Positions 16,469-24,441 of a DNA stretch of 24,441 nucleotides are shown piece after piece. The stretch lies in contig UQTN01000016.1 of assembly GCA_900543945.1 (NCBI GenBank), forward strand, positions 1 to 24,441, read 5' to 3'. The notes below the pieces were generated by a model, which searched no databases, was not told the origin of the DNA, and saw only the letters and a program-made list of their open reading frames with translations. Source of the DNA: an uncultured Collinsella sp. (GTDB taxonomy: Bacteria > Actinomycetota > Coriobacteriia > Coriobacteriales > Coriobacteriaceae). The translations under genes and the position numbers were made by a program. How positions within the stretch are numbered: the stretch's first letter is position 1; each line of letters opens with the position of its first letter.

Positions 16469-16504
16469 ACCTTGTCGGGGGCTCTCCTCTCTCACCGGCA
16501 ACCC

Positions 16505-17911
16505 CTATTCCATTTGCGATTTCGCTGCAGCGGCAAGCTGAGCCACGTAGTCCTTAAACACGCGGCCGCGCTCCTCATAGCCCGAGAACTCATCGAACGA
16601 AGAGCAGGCAGGAGAAAGTAAGATCACGTCGCCACGGCTCGACAGCGAACGGGCAACGTCCACGGCATCGCGTAGGTCATCCGCTTGGGCGATATCCACA
16701 TCGCCATCGACATCGGCCTCGTCCATAGCGGCGGTAAAGCGCTCGCGCGCATCGCCAAAGCAGACGACCGAGCGCACGTTATCCATAACGACGCGCGCGA
16801 AGTCCGTGAGCGGCGTGCCCTTATCGTGGCCGCCGAGCAGCAAGATCACGTTGTCATCGGGAAATGCCGTCAGTGCCTTCTCGACCGCGTCGGTGTTGGT
16901 CGCCTTGGAATCGTTGACGTAGCGCACTCCGTCAATCTCGCCGCACGGCTCCACGCGGTGCTCGAGCGGCTGGAACGAGGCCAGACCGCGGCAGACACCA
17001 TCGACATCGGCACCGACTGCCAGGGCAGCCGTGGCAGCGCACAGGGCATTGATAACATTGTGATGGCCCGAGATCTTGAGTTCGGACGTGGCGACAAGCT
17101 GAGTCTCGACGCCCTTCAGGCGCACGACCATTTTGCCGTCGCGCACAAAGGCGGCGTCTGCACCCTCGGGCTCGTCAAAAGCGACCTTGCAGATGCGGCG
17201 ACCCGGCGTATAGATGTACTCATCGAACTCGTGAATGCCGGCGTCTTCGACGTCGACAACCACCAGATCGTCATCGACCATATTGTCAAACAGCTTGATC
17301 TTGGCAAGCGCATAGTTCTTATGGCTCTTATGCCAGCCCAAGTGGTCGGGAGTGATGTTGAGCAGCACTGCCACGCGAGGGTGGAGCTCGGTGGTCGTAG
17401 CAATCTGATAGCTCGAGAGCTCAGCCACAAACCACTCGTTGTGGGCTCGGCCGTCGATCTCGTTCACCGGCGGCTCACCGATGTTGCCGACAGCTACGCT
17501 GGCCTCGCCGGCAGCCTTGAGCAGATAATCAGTCAGCGACGTGGTGGTCGTCTTGCCGTTGGTGCCCGTGATGGCAATCCAGTTATCGGGCGACAGGCGA
17601 TAGGCAAACTCGGGCTCACCCATAATCTGGGCGGCATGCTCGCGCCCGGCCTTAAAGAAGCCCGAGAACTCCGAGATGCCCGGGCACGTCACGCATACGT
17701 CATAGGCGCCCTCGACCTGTTCGGTCCCATAGACAAACGACGCACCAGCAGCCTCGAGCGCACGCGTGTCGTCATTGGGCTCAGAGGTGCCGCCGCCATA
17801 CACGGTAACGGCGCTTACGCGCTCGGGATGCGCCAGCGCCCAGCGGGCGACATCGAGACCGGATTTACCCTGACCCAAAACGAGCAGGCTAAAGACATCA
17901 GCAAGAGGCAT
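16505..17911 (-). CDS. murD: MurD, UDP-MurNAc-L-Ala-D-Glu ligase
   Basis: MurD adds D-glutamate to UDP-MurNAc-L-Ala. The 468-residue protein has an N-terminal Rossmann-like motif LVLGQGKSGLDVARW (10-24), ATP loop GTNGKTTTT (116-124) and INITPDHL-like segment LLNITPDHLGWH. Mur-ligase residues follow in EPCGEIDGVRYVNDSKATNTDAV, the carboxylated-lysine/Mg region and C-terminal domain typical of MurD. LSPACSSFDEFSGYEERG near the end is a MurD signature for the C-terminal substrate site. The ATG lies nine bases after the mraY stop and has no clear ribosome binding site, so coupling to mraY is likely. Confidence 0.97.
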   Translation of the reverse strand: MPLADVFSLLVLGQGKSGLDVARWALAHPERVSAVTVYGGGTSEPNDDTRALEAAGASFVYGTEQVEGAYDVCVTCPGISEFSGFFKAGREHAAQIMGEPEFAYRLSPDNWIAITGTNGKTTTTSLTDYLLKAAGEASVAVGNIGEPPVNEIDGRAHNEWFVAELSSYQIATTTELHPRVAVLLNITPDHLGWHKSHKNYALAKIKLFDNMVDDDLVVVDVEDAGIHEFDEYIYTPGRRICKVAFDEPEGADAAFVRDGKMVVRLKGVETQLVATSELKISGHHNVINALCAATAALAVGADVDGVCRGLASFQPLEHRVEPCGEIDGVRYVNDSKATNTDAVEKALTAFPDDNVILLLGGHDKGTPLTDFARVVMDNVRSVVCFGDARERFTAAMDEADVDGDVDIAQADDLRDAVDVARSLSSRGDVILLSPACSSFDEFSGYEERGRVFKDYVAQLAAAAKSQME

Positions 17912-17920
17912 GAAAGACCA

Positions 17921-18940
17921 CTATCCCAACTGGAAGAACAGAGCAAGGCCAACGGCACCAAAGGCCGCAGCGATAATCCAAAAACGGATGACGACCTTGG
18001 TCTCGGCCCAGCCCTTCTTTTCGAAATGATGATGGATGGGCGCCATAAGGAAGACGCGCTTGTGCGTAAAGTGGAAGTAGACAACCTGAATCATGACCGA
18101 AAGGGTCTCAACGATAAACAGGCCGCCGATGATGAGGGAGACGACCTCGGTGTTGGTCATGATGGACGTGCAGGCAAACGCGGCGCCCAGGGCAAGCGAG
18201 CCGGTATCGCCCATAAAGATGCTCGCCGGATAGCAGTTGAACCACAGAAAGCCCAAGCAGGCACCGGCACACGCGGTGCAGAAGATGGACAGGTTCACGT
18301 CTCCGTGCAAAAACGCCATGGCAGCCATGGCGAGCATGGCGATCATGGAGGTGCCGCCAGCAAGACCGTCAAGGCCATCGGTCAGGTTCACGGCATTAGA
18401 AAGACCGGCAATCATCAGCCAGCAAAAGACAATATAGAGCCACGGGAACGAATAGCCGCAGATGGTAGTCGAAAGCACGCCAAGGTCGATCGTCAACCCA
18501 CCGGGAAAACGAATCTCGGGGGCGACGCCGCACCAGTTGACGGCAAGTACCGTAAAGGTGACACAGATAATGGTGAGGCCGATCATTTTGGCATGAGGCG
18601 TCAGACCGAGCGAGCGCCCATGCGTAACGGAGGTCAGGTCGTCGATCAGACCCAGCACGCCGGTCGCCAGCGTGGCGAGCAGCACGAGCACGAGCTCGGT
18701 GGTGAGCTTGCCCATCAGCAGGCAGGTCAGCGAGATCGCGACGAGGATGACAACGCCACCCATGGTGGGCGTTCCCTGCTTAACCAAATGACGCTTGGGG
18801 CCGTCGGCACGAACCTGCTGGCCGATACCCTCGACCTTGAGCAGCTTGATCCACCACGGCATAAGCAGCAGCGCAATGGCAGCGGCGATGCCAAGCCCCA
18901 AAAAAGCCTGATACGTTGGATACGAGGGATTGCCGAACAT
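17921..18940 (-). CDS. mraY: MraY, phospho-MurNAc-pentapeptide translocase
   Basis: MraY joins UDP-MurNAc-pentapeptide to undecaprenyl phosphate, making lipid I at the inner membrane face. The 339-residue polytopic protein (about ten helices) has the family motifs in order: KQGTPTMGG (after the first helix), LGLIDDLTSV with the Mg-binding aspartates, NLTDGLDGLAGG, FMGDTGSLALGA and the APIHHHFEKKGW histidine loop. All key residues are intact. The ATG is three bases after the murF stop. GGAAGG lies 13 bases upstream, inside murF, which is rather far, so it is probably coupled to murF. Confidence 0.98.
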   Translation of the reverse strand: MFGNPSYPTYQAFLGLGIAAAIALLLMPWWIKLLKVEGIGQQVRADGPKRHLVKQGTPTMGGVVILVAISLTCLLMGKLTTELVLVLLATLATGVLGLIDDLTSVTHGRSLGLTPHAKMIGLTIICVTFTVLAVNWCGVAPEIRFPGGLTIDLGVLSTTICGYSFPWLYIVFCWLMIAGLSNAVNLTDGLDGLAGGTSMIAMLAMAAMAFLHGDVNLSIFCTACAGACLGFLWFNCYPASIFMGDTGSLALGAAFACTSIMTNTEVVSLIIGGLFIVETLSVMIQVVYFHFTHKRVFLMAPIHHHFEKKGWAETKVVIRFWIIAAAFGAVGLALFFQLG

Positions 18941-18943
18941 GGG

Positions 18944-20368
18944 CTAGCACACACCTTCCACAAAGCGGTCGAGCTCAACAAAGCGGGAACCCTTGACCAG
19001 TACAACATCATGTTTTTCAAGCGCGCCGCCCATGCGGTCGAGCACCTGCTGATAATCGGAGAACACCTGGATGCGGTCCTCGTCCATACCCATCATGCGC
19101 GCGGCATCGGCCATAAGCTGGGCCAGCTCACCACCAACGCACGCCAGCATGTCGAGCTTCTTGGCGGCGGCATAGGCGCCCACGAGCTCATGCATGCGAG
19201 GAGCCTCATCGCCCATCTCGCCCATCTCGCCCAGGATCGCCATGCGAGACCCCGTGCACGAAAGCGAGCACAGTAGATCGAGGCCAGCAGCCATGGATTC
19301 GGCACTGGCGTTATAGGAATCGTCGATGACGCGGGCACCGCTCTCGGCGCGCTTGATCTCCTGGCGGTGACCGGTGATTGTGAGGCTCCGAAAGGCAGCA
19401 TCGATCTGCTCGGGCGTCACGCCCAGGCGATAGGCAACCGCGGCGGCCTTAACGGCATTGGGAACGGACTGCACGCCGGGGATGGCAAGCATGGTATCGA
19501 TTGTCTCGCCCTGGCCAAAATCGAGCGTAAAGACCGGATGGCCCTCGTCGTCGACGCGAATGTCGCGCGCGCGGATCTCGTCGTCGTCCGAGACGCCGGC
19601 CATCATCACGTCAATACCCGCAGGCTGGGCGAACGTATCGCGAATAAACGGCGTAAAGTCGTCCTCGCCGCCCAAAACCAGCAACGGCGAGAAGTCGCCG
19701 GCGGCGCACATGCCCTGGACAATCTCGGACTTGGCGCGGGCGATGTTCTCGCGGCTGCCCAGAATACCGATGTGGGAGGTTCCGATCTTGCTCACGATGG
19801 CAAGATTGGGGTTGGCAGACTGGGACAGGCGCTCAATCTCATGAAAATGGTTCATGCCCATCTCGAGCACCAGGACCTCGGTATCGGCCGGAGCAGAAAG
19901 CACCGTGAGCGGCATGCCAATCAGGTTGTTGAAATTGCCTTTGGTGGCCCAGACGCGATAACGCTTGGCGAGCACGGCGGCGAGCACGTCCTTGGTCGTC
20001 GTCTTGCCAATCGAACCGGTAATGCCGACGACCAGGCAGCCAAGCTCCAAGCGATATACATGCGCCAGGCGCAGCAAGAACTCCTCGGGGTCGTCGGTCA
20101 TCAAGATGGCGCATCCCTTGTCCTGCGCCAGCGAAACCAGCTCGGCATCGGGCTCACGCGTCATCACGACGGCACCGGCACCCGACTCGATGGCACGGGA
20201 GGCAAAATCATTGCCGTCGACCTTTTCGCCGGGGAAGGCGACAAAGATCGTCCCCTCCTCGACCTGACGCGAGTCGATAACGCACCCGCGGCATACCCGA
20301 TCGACTTCTTCCGTCACGGTTCGGGCCCCCGTTGAGGCCGCGAGGTTGTTGACGGCGATCTCTATCAT
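18944..20368 (-). CDS. murF: MurF, D-Ala-D-Ala-adding Mur ligase
   Basis: MurF adds D-Ala-D-Ala to the UDP-MurNAc-tripeptide, finishing the cytoplasmic precursor. The 474-residue protein has the N-terminal domain with VIDSRQVEEGTIFVAFPGEKVDG (uracil-side binding), ATP loop GITGSIGKTTTKD with the Walker lysine at about 122, and NFNNLIGMPLTVL, typical of MurF. VLEMGMNHFHEIERL and the later VIDDSYNASAESM complete the family pattern. The ATG follows AGGGGAG by five bases. A 125-base gap separates it from ftsI, the place where murE usually lies. No frameshift is seen. Confidence 0.97.
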   Translation of the reverse strand: MIEIAVNNLAASTGARTVTEEVDRVCRGCVIDSRQVEEGTIFVAFPGEKVDGNDFASRAIESGAGAVVMTREPDAELVSLAQDKGCAILMTDDPEEFLLRLAHVYRLELGCLVVGITGSIGKTTTKDVLAAVLAKRYRVWATKGNFNNLIGMPLTVLSAPADTEVLVLEMGMNHFHEIERLSQSANPNLAIVSKIGTSHIGILGSRENIARAKSEIVQGMCAAGDFSPLLVLGGEDDFTPFIRDTFAQPAGIDVMMAGVSDDDEIRARDIRVDDEGHPVFTLDFGQGETIDTMLAIPGVQSVPNAVKAAAVAYRLGVTPEQIDAAFRSLTITGHRQEIKRAESGARVIDDSYNASAESMAAGLDLLCSLSCTGSRMAILGEMGEMGDEAPRMHELVGAYAAAKKLDMLACVGGELAQLMADAARMMGMDEDRIQVFSDYQQVLDRMGGALEKHDVVLVKGSRFVELDRFVEGVC

Positions 20369-20493
20369 TGCAGCTCCCCTGTAAACCTAATAATGCTATC
20401 GGCGTATTGTATCCCAGTGCCATGCGCGCGTGGTGCAGGGCATGTGAACACCCTTCAGATCAAACGGCAGACCACGCTCAAGATTCTAACCCC
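20369..20493 (-). promoter_or_regulatory. 125-base gap between ftsI and murF, possible internal promoter
   Basis: This is one of the larger gaps in the dcw run. On the minus strand it holds TACAAT, a good -10 hexamer (plus strand ATTGTA at about 20,406-20,411), but no recognisable -35 box 16-18 bases before it. No coding remnant of murE was seen here. Confidence 0.3.
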
Positions 20494-22359
20494 CTACTTC
20501 GTGCGCGGGATACCCAGCACGTCGAGTGCGTTGGCCATAATGGACTGGAATGGCACCGCGGCGGCATCCGAGCCGCTCGGCGTTCCATCGAGTGTGATAT
20601 AGCACAGCACCTTGGGCGATTGTGCCGGTGCAAAGCCCATAAAGGACGACATATAGTTCTCCTTGAGGTAACCGCCGTTCTCGTCAGCACGCTCGGCCGT
20701 ACCGGTCTTGCCCGCCACGTCATAGCCATCGACCGCACCGCCAACGCCCGTGCCTTCGGACACGACCGTCTGCATGCACGATGTCACCTGGGCGGCAGCG
20801 TCCTCCGAAATCGCACGCTCGCCTTCGCCCCAGTCCTTCTCATCGCCCTTGCTGGACTTATAGAAGTGCGGAGTCATCATCACACCGCCGTTCGCGATGC
20901 CGCCCACGGCACGTGCGACCTCAATCGGCGAGACAGACAGCGCCTGGCCAAAGCTCATCGAGCCTAGCGTGGCGCCGTCGTACTGGTCGCGCTCCTTGAC
21001 GATACCCAGACTCTCACCCGGAAAATCGACACCGGAGCTATGACCGATGCCCCACTTGTCCACATAGGTGGCAAAATCATCGGCGCCGATCTTGCGTCCC
21101 ACCAGGACAAAGCCCACATTGGACGAACGGCGCATCATTTCGCGCACGTCCATGGTCATGGTGTAGTCGCGCTTATCGGCGTCGGTAACGGTGTCGTCGC
21201 CAACCTTAATGCTCGCCGGCACCTCAAACGACGTGCTCGAACGCACGGCGCCCAAGTCGAAGCCGGCACCGGCCACAAGTGTCTTAAAGACCGAGCCGGG
21301 CTCGTAGGCATCGGTAACCAGGCGCAAGTTCATGTCCTCGGTCTTGGCGTTTTCCAGATCGGTCTGGTCATATGTCGGATACGAGCATGCCGCCAGAATC
21401 TCGCCCGTCGTGGGATCGGTGACCAGGGCCGAGCCATTCTTGGCCTTGGTCTTTTCGACCGCCTCGGCCAGGGCGTCCTCAGCGGCACGCTGGATATTGA
21501 CATCGAGCGTCGTCACGATGTCCACGCCGTCAACCGCCGCCACCTTTTTATAGGCGCCGCCCGCGATATAGCTACCGTCCCTCGCCCGCTCGCGCACCAG
21601 CGAACCGTTCGTTCCGGTCAAAAGCTTGTTGTACTGCTTCTCAAGGCCCGTCAGACCGTCGTTGTCCACGTTTACCACGCCAAGCACCTGCGATGCCAGG
21701 TTGCCATAAGGATATACGCGCTTCATGGCCTGCTCAAAGAGCACGCCGGGCAGGTTCTTCTTCTCCAGCGCCGCAGCATCGTCCTCGTCCACCTGGCGTT
21801 TGATATACACCCAGGTGCCATCGGACATAACGAGATCACGACAGGTTTTCTTATCGATGCCCGTAGCTTTGACCAGTGCCGAGACCGTCTTGTCAACATC
21901 CTCGATAAGCTGAGGATTCACGGCGATGTTGCGGCATTCGACCGACGACGTCAGCACGTTGCCGTTACGGTCGTAGATGGTACCGCGCTTGGCATACAGC
22001 GTCTGCGCAAGCAAGCGACGTGCATCGGCACGGTCGCGTAACTTATCGGCTTCCACGATTTGATAGTCGACAAGGCGAAGGACGCCCAAGCCCAAGCCAA
22101 ACCCGATGAAGCCCATGACGGCTTTGCGACGGGGCAGCGGCGTGCCCGTGAGCCATTCGGTCGACGAGCTCTTGCGCGGTCTGGTGTTATGCATTTGAAG
22201 ACCACTCGAGCCACGGAGACGCGACGCGGGGTCGTTGCCATAGGACGGCCTCGCGTTGTAAGATGGCCGACCCGTTCCTTGATAACCAGAACGTCCCCGC
22301 GATGAGGGACGTCCAGAACCGCGACCCCCGTCGGAACCGCGGCGATAGTCATTTGTCAT
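20494..22359 (-). CDS. ftsI: FtsI/PBP2-type class B penicillin-binding protein
   Basis: This transpeptidase cross-links septal peptidoglycan made by FtsW. The 621-residue protein has a disordered cytoplasmic N-terminus (1-79) rich in Arg, Gly, Ser and Tyr with repeated GRPS/RPSY units, a membrane helix at about 80-97, and the dimerisation/pedestal domain beginning AKRGTIYDRNG (123-133). The transpeptidase motifs are S356-VFK (active-site serine), S412-S-N and K551-TGT. There are no PASTA domains, as usual for actinobacterial FtsI. The ATG is 17 bases after the ftsL-like stop, with no obvious ribosome binding site; the frame is closed just upstream by a TAG. The missing neighbour is murE. Confidence 0.96.
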   Translation of the reverse strand: MTNDYRRGSDGGRGSGRPSSRGRSGYQGTGRPSYNARPSYGNDPASRLRGSSGLQMHNTRPRKSSSTEWLTGTPLPRRKAVMGFIGFGLGLGVLRLVDYQIVEADKLRDRADARRLLAQTLYAKRGTIYDRNGNVLTSSVECRNIAVNPQLIEDVDKTVSALVKATGIDKKTCRDLVMSDGTWVYIKRQVDEDDAAALEKKNLPGVLFEQAMKRVYPYGNLASQVLGVVNVDNDGLTGLEKQYNKLLTGTNGSLVRERARDGSYIAGGAYKKVAAVDGVDIVTTLDVNIQRAAEDALAEAVEKTKAKNGSALVTDPTTGEILAACSYPTYDQTDLENAKTEDMNLRLVTDAYEPGSVFKTLVAGAGFDLGAVRSSTSFEVPASIKVGDDTVTDADKRDYTMTMDVREMMRRSSNVGFVLVGRKIGADDFATYVDKWGIGHSSGVDFPGESLGIVKERDQYDGATLGSMSFGQALSVSPIEVARAVGGIANGGVMMTPHFYKSSKGDEKDWGEGERAISEDAAAQVTSCMQTVVSEGTGVGGAVDGYDVAGKTGTAERADENGGYLKENYMSSFMGFAPAQSPKVLCYITLDGTPSGSDAAAVPFQSIMANALDVLGIPRTK

Positions 22360-22376
22360 ACTCAGCTACCGTCTTG

Positions 22377-22847
22377 TTACTGAGCGGTCGCGGTCGAGCT
22401 AGCGCCCGCGGCTGCATCCTGCGAAAAATCAAGTGTAACGCTCTCGCTGGGCTCCACCATGCCGTAAGCAGCAGCAAGGTCGCGAATGCGCGTGTCGGCG
22501 CCATAGACCGAATGCATGACCTCCAGGTCGGAGCTCTCATCGGTTGCCTTCTCGAGCGTGTTGGTAAGCGCGGCGTTGCTGTTGAGCACCTGAGCCGTAA
22601 CGCCGGCGAGCGCCACACGGGCGACACCGATCGTCATGAAGATGGCCGCAATGATGCAAAACGTTTTAAGAACGCTCATGAAAACCGGGCTTACCGCCTG
22701 GTTTGCCTGACGGCCCGCGCCCGTGTAGACATCAAAGCGCGGCGTGCGCTGCTCGCGGGGAGCAGCGGGGGCCTGCGGTGCCTCACGATAGGCGGGCATG
22801 GCGTTCATATCATAGGCGAGTGCTGCGTTTGAGGTGTTGTAGCCCAT
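22377..22847 (-). CDS. ftsL: FtsL-like septum formation protein
   Basis: This 156-residue bitopic protein sits between rsmH and ftsI, the place of ftsL. It has a cytoplasmic N-terminus of about 55 residues (Ala/Pro/Arg-rich), one membrane helix at about 57-83 and an extracytoplasmic part of about 70 residues with a short coiled coil. A TRIRDLAAAYGMVEPSESV segment resembles the A-x-x-x-GM pattern at the end of the FtsL coiled coil. FtsL activates FtsW/FtsI with FtsQ and FtsB. Sequence conservation is low in the family, so the call rests mainly on position and topology. The ATG follows GGAGG by about nine bases. The final Ala/Ser/Thr tail is probably disordered. Confidence 0.82.
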   Translation of the reverse strand: MGYNTSNAALAYDMNAMPAYREAPQAPAAPREQRTPRFDVYTGAGRQANQAVSPVFMSVLKTFCIIAAIFMTIGVARVALAGVTAQVLNSNAALTNTLEKATDESSDLEVMHSVYGADTRIRDLAAAYGMVEPSESVTLDFSQDAAAGASSTATAQ

Positions 22848-22937
22848 GATATGCCGCCTCCCATCCCGAGTACGTTGGTAGTGTGTTTAAGCTTCGTTTG
22901 TGGTACGAGCGGGAGGTCCAATATCGCGCGGTCGCGT

Positions 22938-23903
22938 CTACAGACGCTGCGCCACGCGGATCTTGGCTGATCTCGCCCGAGGGTTGCGCGCAACCTCATC
23001 GGGTTGGGCAACCAGGGGTTTGCGGGTGATGACCTTGAGTATCGGCACGTTGCCGCACACGCACACCGGAATCTCCGGCGGACACGTGCACCCCTGGCTC
23101 ATCTCCTTAAAGTGGTTCTTTACGATACGGTCCTCGAGCGAGTGATACGAGATGACGCAGATGCGTCCGCCCGGGTTGAGCCACCTTGTGGCGGCGTCAA
23201 GCCCTCGCTCGAGCACATCGAGTTCGTGATTGACCTCGATGCGAATGGCCTGGAAACTTTTCTTGGCTGGGTGTCCGCCATGCCGACGGGCGGCAGCGGG
23301 GATACCAGCCTTGATGATCTCGACAAACTGACCGGTGGTTTCGATCGGTTCATGCTCGCGGCGGCGCACGATCTCACGTGCGATCTGCGAGGCGAACTTC
23401 TCTTCGCCGTAGACGCGTAGAATCCGGGCGAGGTCGTGTTCGTTATAGGTGTTGATGACCTCAGCTGCGTTTAAGGTGTTGTTACCCGGATCCATCCGCA
23501 TGTCCAATGGGGCGTCCTCGTTGTACGAAAAGCCCCTGCCAGGGATATCGAGTTGCGGCGACGAAACGCCCAAGTCGAACAGGAAGCCATCGACCCCGGG
23601 CACCTCGGCCGAGCACAGCAGCTCGTCCAAGTCGCCGAAGTTGCCCTTCAGCAGCTGGTGCGGTACGCCGGGAACCTCGCGGTCCAGACGGGCGCCAGCG
23701 GCCTCGAGGGCCATGTCATCCTGATCGACGCCGAGCAAAAGGCCGGTCTCCCCCACCTGCGCGGCCATCTTTACCGAATGGCCGGCACCGCCAAGGGTGC
23801 AGTCGCAGACGACGGAGCCGCTCTTTAGCTGCAGCGACTCAAGCACTTCGCCGAGCATGACAGGTTCATGCCGATATTCTTGTGTCAAGATCCCACGCTC
23901 CAT
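22938..23903 (-). CDS. rsmH: RsmH (MraW), 16S rRNA C1402 N4-methyltransferase
   Basis: RsmH methylates the N4 of cytosine 1402 in the ribosomal decoding centre using S-adenosylmethionine. The 321-residue protein has the family opening EYRHEPVMLGEVL (9-21), the SAM-binding CDCTLGGAGHS (33-43) and GVDQD (58-62). FLFDLGVSSPQLD and FSYNEDAPLDMRMD are strongly diagnostic, as is the C-terminal ISYHSLEDRIVKNHF. All motifs are intact. The start chosen is ATG 23903, with no strong ribosome binding site; a TTG six codons in has GGAG nine bases upstream and is an alternative. It is 20 bases after mraZ. Confidence 0.97.
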   Translation of the reverse strand: MERGILTQEYRHEPVMLGEVLESLQLKSGSVVCDCTLGGAGHSVKMAAQVGETGLLLGVDQDDMALEAAGARLDREVPGVPHQLLKGNFGDLDELLCSAEVPGVDGFLFDLGVSSPQLDIPGRGFSYNEDAPLDMRMDPGNNTLNAAEVINTYNEHDLARILRVYGEEKFASQIAREIVRRREHEPIETTGQFVEIIKAGIPAAARRHGGHPAKKSFQAIRIEVNHELDVLERGLDAATRWLNPGGRICVISYHSLEDRIVKNHFKEMSQGCTCPPEIPVCVCGNVPILKVITRKPLVAQPDEVARNPRARSAKIRVAQRL

Positions 23904-23923
23904 CCGTTACTCGTGCCTTGCCC

Positions 23924-24358
23924 TTACGAGAAGAAGAGGTCCAGCAGGGCCTCGTCATCATCGTCCTCATCGGCCGTAGCGCGGTCCCAAACCTCAAGGT
24001 GGTCGTAGTTGCCCACAACCGTGACCTCGCGGTCGAGGTTCGCCTGCTTGCGGAGAGACTCAGAAAGACCGATACGACCCGCGCTGTCCACATCCATCGA
24101 CGTGGTGCGCTTGTTGATCGCCCTCATGAGCTTCTGGTCGTTGATGTCACGCGGGTTAAAACCCTCGTGGCCCTCACGACCCGCGAAGAGTCCTTCGACC
24201 CACTTATCGAAGGCCTCGGCAGAGAACACGTACAGAGCATCGACATCCAGGGCTTTAAACACGCGAACGTGCTCTCCAAGCTCCTCACGAAGGGGTGCAG
24301 GCAGGGACAGACGACCTTTTGCATCGAGATTGCGCTCGTATGCACCCGTCATTCCCAT
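23924..24358 (-). CDS. mraZ: MraZ, transcriptional regulator of the dcw cluster
   Basis: MraZ is a ring-forming AbrB-like DNA-binding protein that controls its own dcw promoter, repressing it in E. coli. The 144-residue protein has the two SpoVT-AbrB half motifs: DAKGRLSLP at 12-20 and DSAGRIGLS at 91-99. It ends with an acidic tail (EDDDDEALLDLFFS), an actinobacterial-looking extension. The ATG follows GGGGAGG by about six bases. It is the first gene of the cluster and is followed by rsmH after 20 bases. Confidence 0.97.
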   Translation of the reverse strand: MGMTGAYERNLDAKGRLSLPAPLREELGEHVRVFKALDVDALYVFSAEAFDKWVEGLFAGREGHEGFNPRDINDQKLMRAINKRTTSMDVDSAGRIGLSESLRKQANLDREVTVVGNYDHLEVWDRATADEDDDDEALLDLFFS

Positions 24359-24394
24359 GTGCGCCCTCCCCTCGGTTACTCAGATGGCACGTAC

Positions 24395-24434
24395 GCGGGG
24401 AACCACCCCGCCTGTCGACGTCATCAATATTATG
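24395..24434 (-). promoter_or_regulatory. mraZ leader: possible -10 box and perfect hairpin
   Basis: On the minus strand CATAAT (24434-24429) is a plausible -10 box; its -35 would lie beyond the window edge. Downstream, GCGGGG (24395-24400) and CCCCGC (24406-24411) form a perfect 6-base stem with a 5-base loop, in what would be the early leader. It could be a MraZ operator half or an RNA hairpin. The clear TGGG-type MraZ repeats known from E. coli are not seen. Confidence 0.35.
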
Positions 24435-24441
24435 GGGAACC

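Noticed and set aside
16685..19276. 863-codon open frame on the plus strand
   Set aside because: It lies antisense to murD, mraY and murF, all with intact family motifs. Its translation is low-complexity (Gly/Asp/His/Arg-rich), without family signatures, as expected for a shadow frame in GC-rich DNA.

Overview
This window is a nearly complete division and cell wall (dcw) cluster from a high-GC Gram-positive bacterium. The best guess is an actinobacterium of the class Coriobacteriia, such as Collinsella. That guess rests on gene order, on the SepF/YggT/DivIVA set without FtsA, on GC-rich third codon positions and on the overall look of the proteins. No database search was possible, so the genus is inference. 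Of 24 protein genes, 23 are on the minus strand; read in the direction of transcription, the window runs from right (about 24,440) to left. No RNA gene, CRISPR array, insertion sequence or phage gene was seen, and no gene-free stretch exceeds 300 bases.

Region 1 (24,441 to 8,870, minus strand): mraZ, rsmH, ftsL-like, ftsI (PBP2-type), murF, mraY, murD, ftsW, murG, murC, murB, ftsQ, ftsZ. These make the regulator, the cytoplasmic and lipid-linked steps of peptidoglycan precursor synthesis (MurB, C, D, F, MraY, MurG), the septal synthase pair FtsW/FtsI with FtsL/FtsQ, and the Z-ring protein. Many genes touch or overlap. murE is absent between ftsI and murF, where a 125-base gap lies. ftsZ ends at a clear rho-independent terminator.

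Region 2 (8,800 to 3,423, minus strand): pgeF, pstS, pstC, pstA, pstB, phoU. pgeF and pstS overlap by 4 bases, so a peptidoglycan-editing enzyme and the high-affinity phosphate transporter appear to share a transcript. An 11-base-spaced direct repeat upstream of pgeF looks like a PhoP box. In many Gram-positives the order is ftsZ, pgeF, yggS, sepF, yggT, divIVA; here pstSCAB-phoU sits exactly between pgeF and yggS.

Region 3 (3,303 to 744, minus strand): yggS, sepF, yggT, divIVA, the accessory division and polar-growth genes, closed by a strong terminator. yggT has no ATG, GTG or TTG start able to include its first membrane helix. A rare ATC start behind a good ribosome binding site is the best reading.

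Region 4 (1 to 662, plus strand): one nitroreductase-like gene, convergent with divIVA and with its own terminator. Its codon use changes sharply between the first and second half.

No exotic or defence-type system is present. The points most worth following up are the yggT start, the pst insertion with its PhoP-like box, the mosaic nitroreductase gene, and the long charged disordered tails on FtsQ, FtsW, FtsI and SepF.
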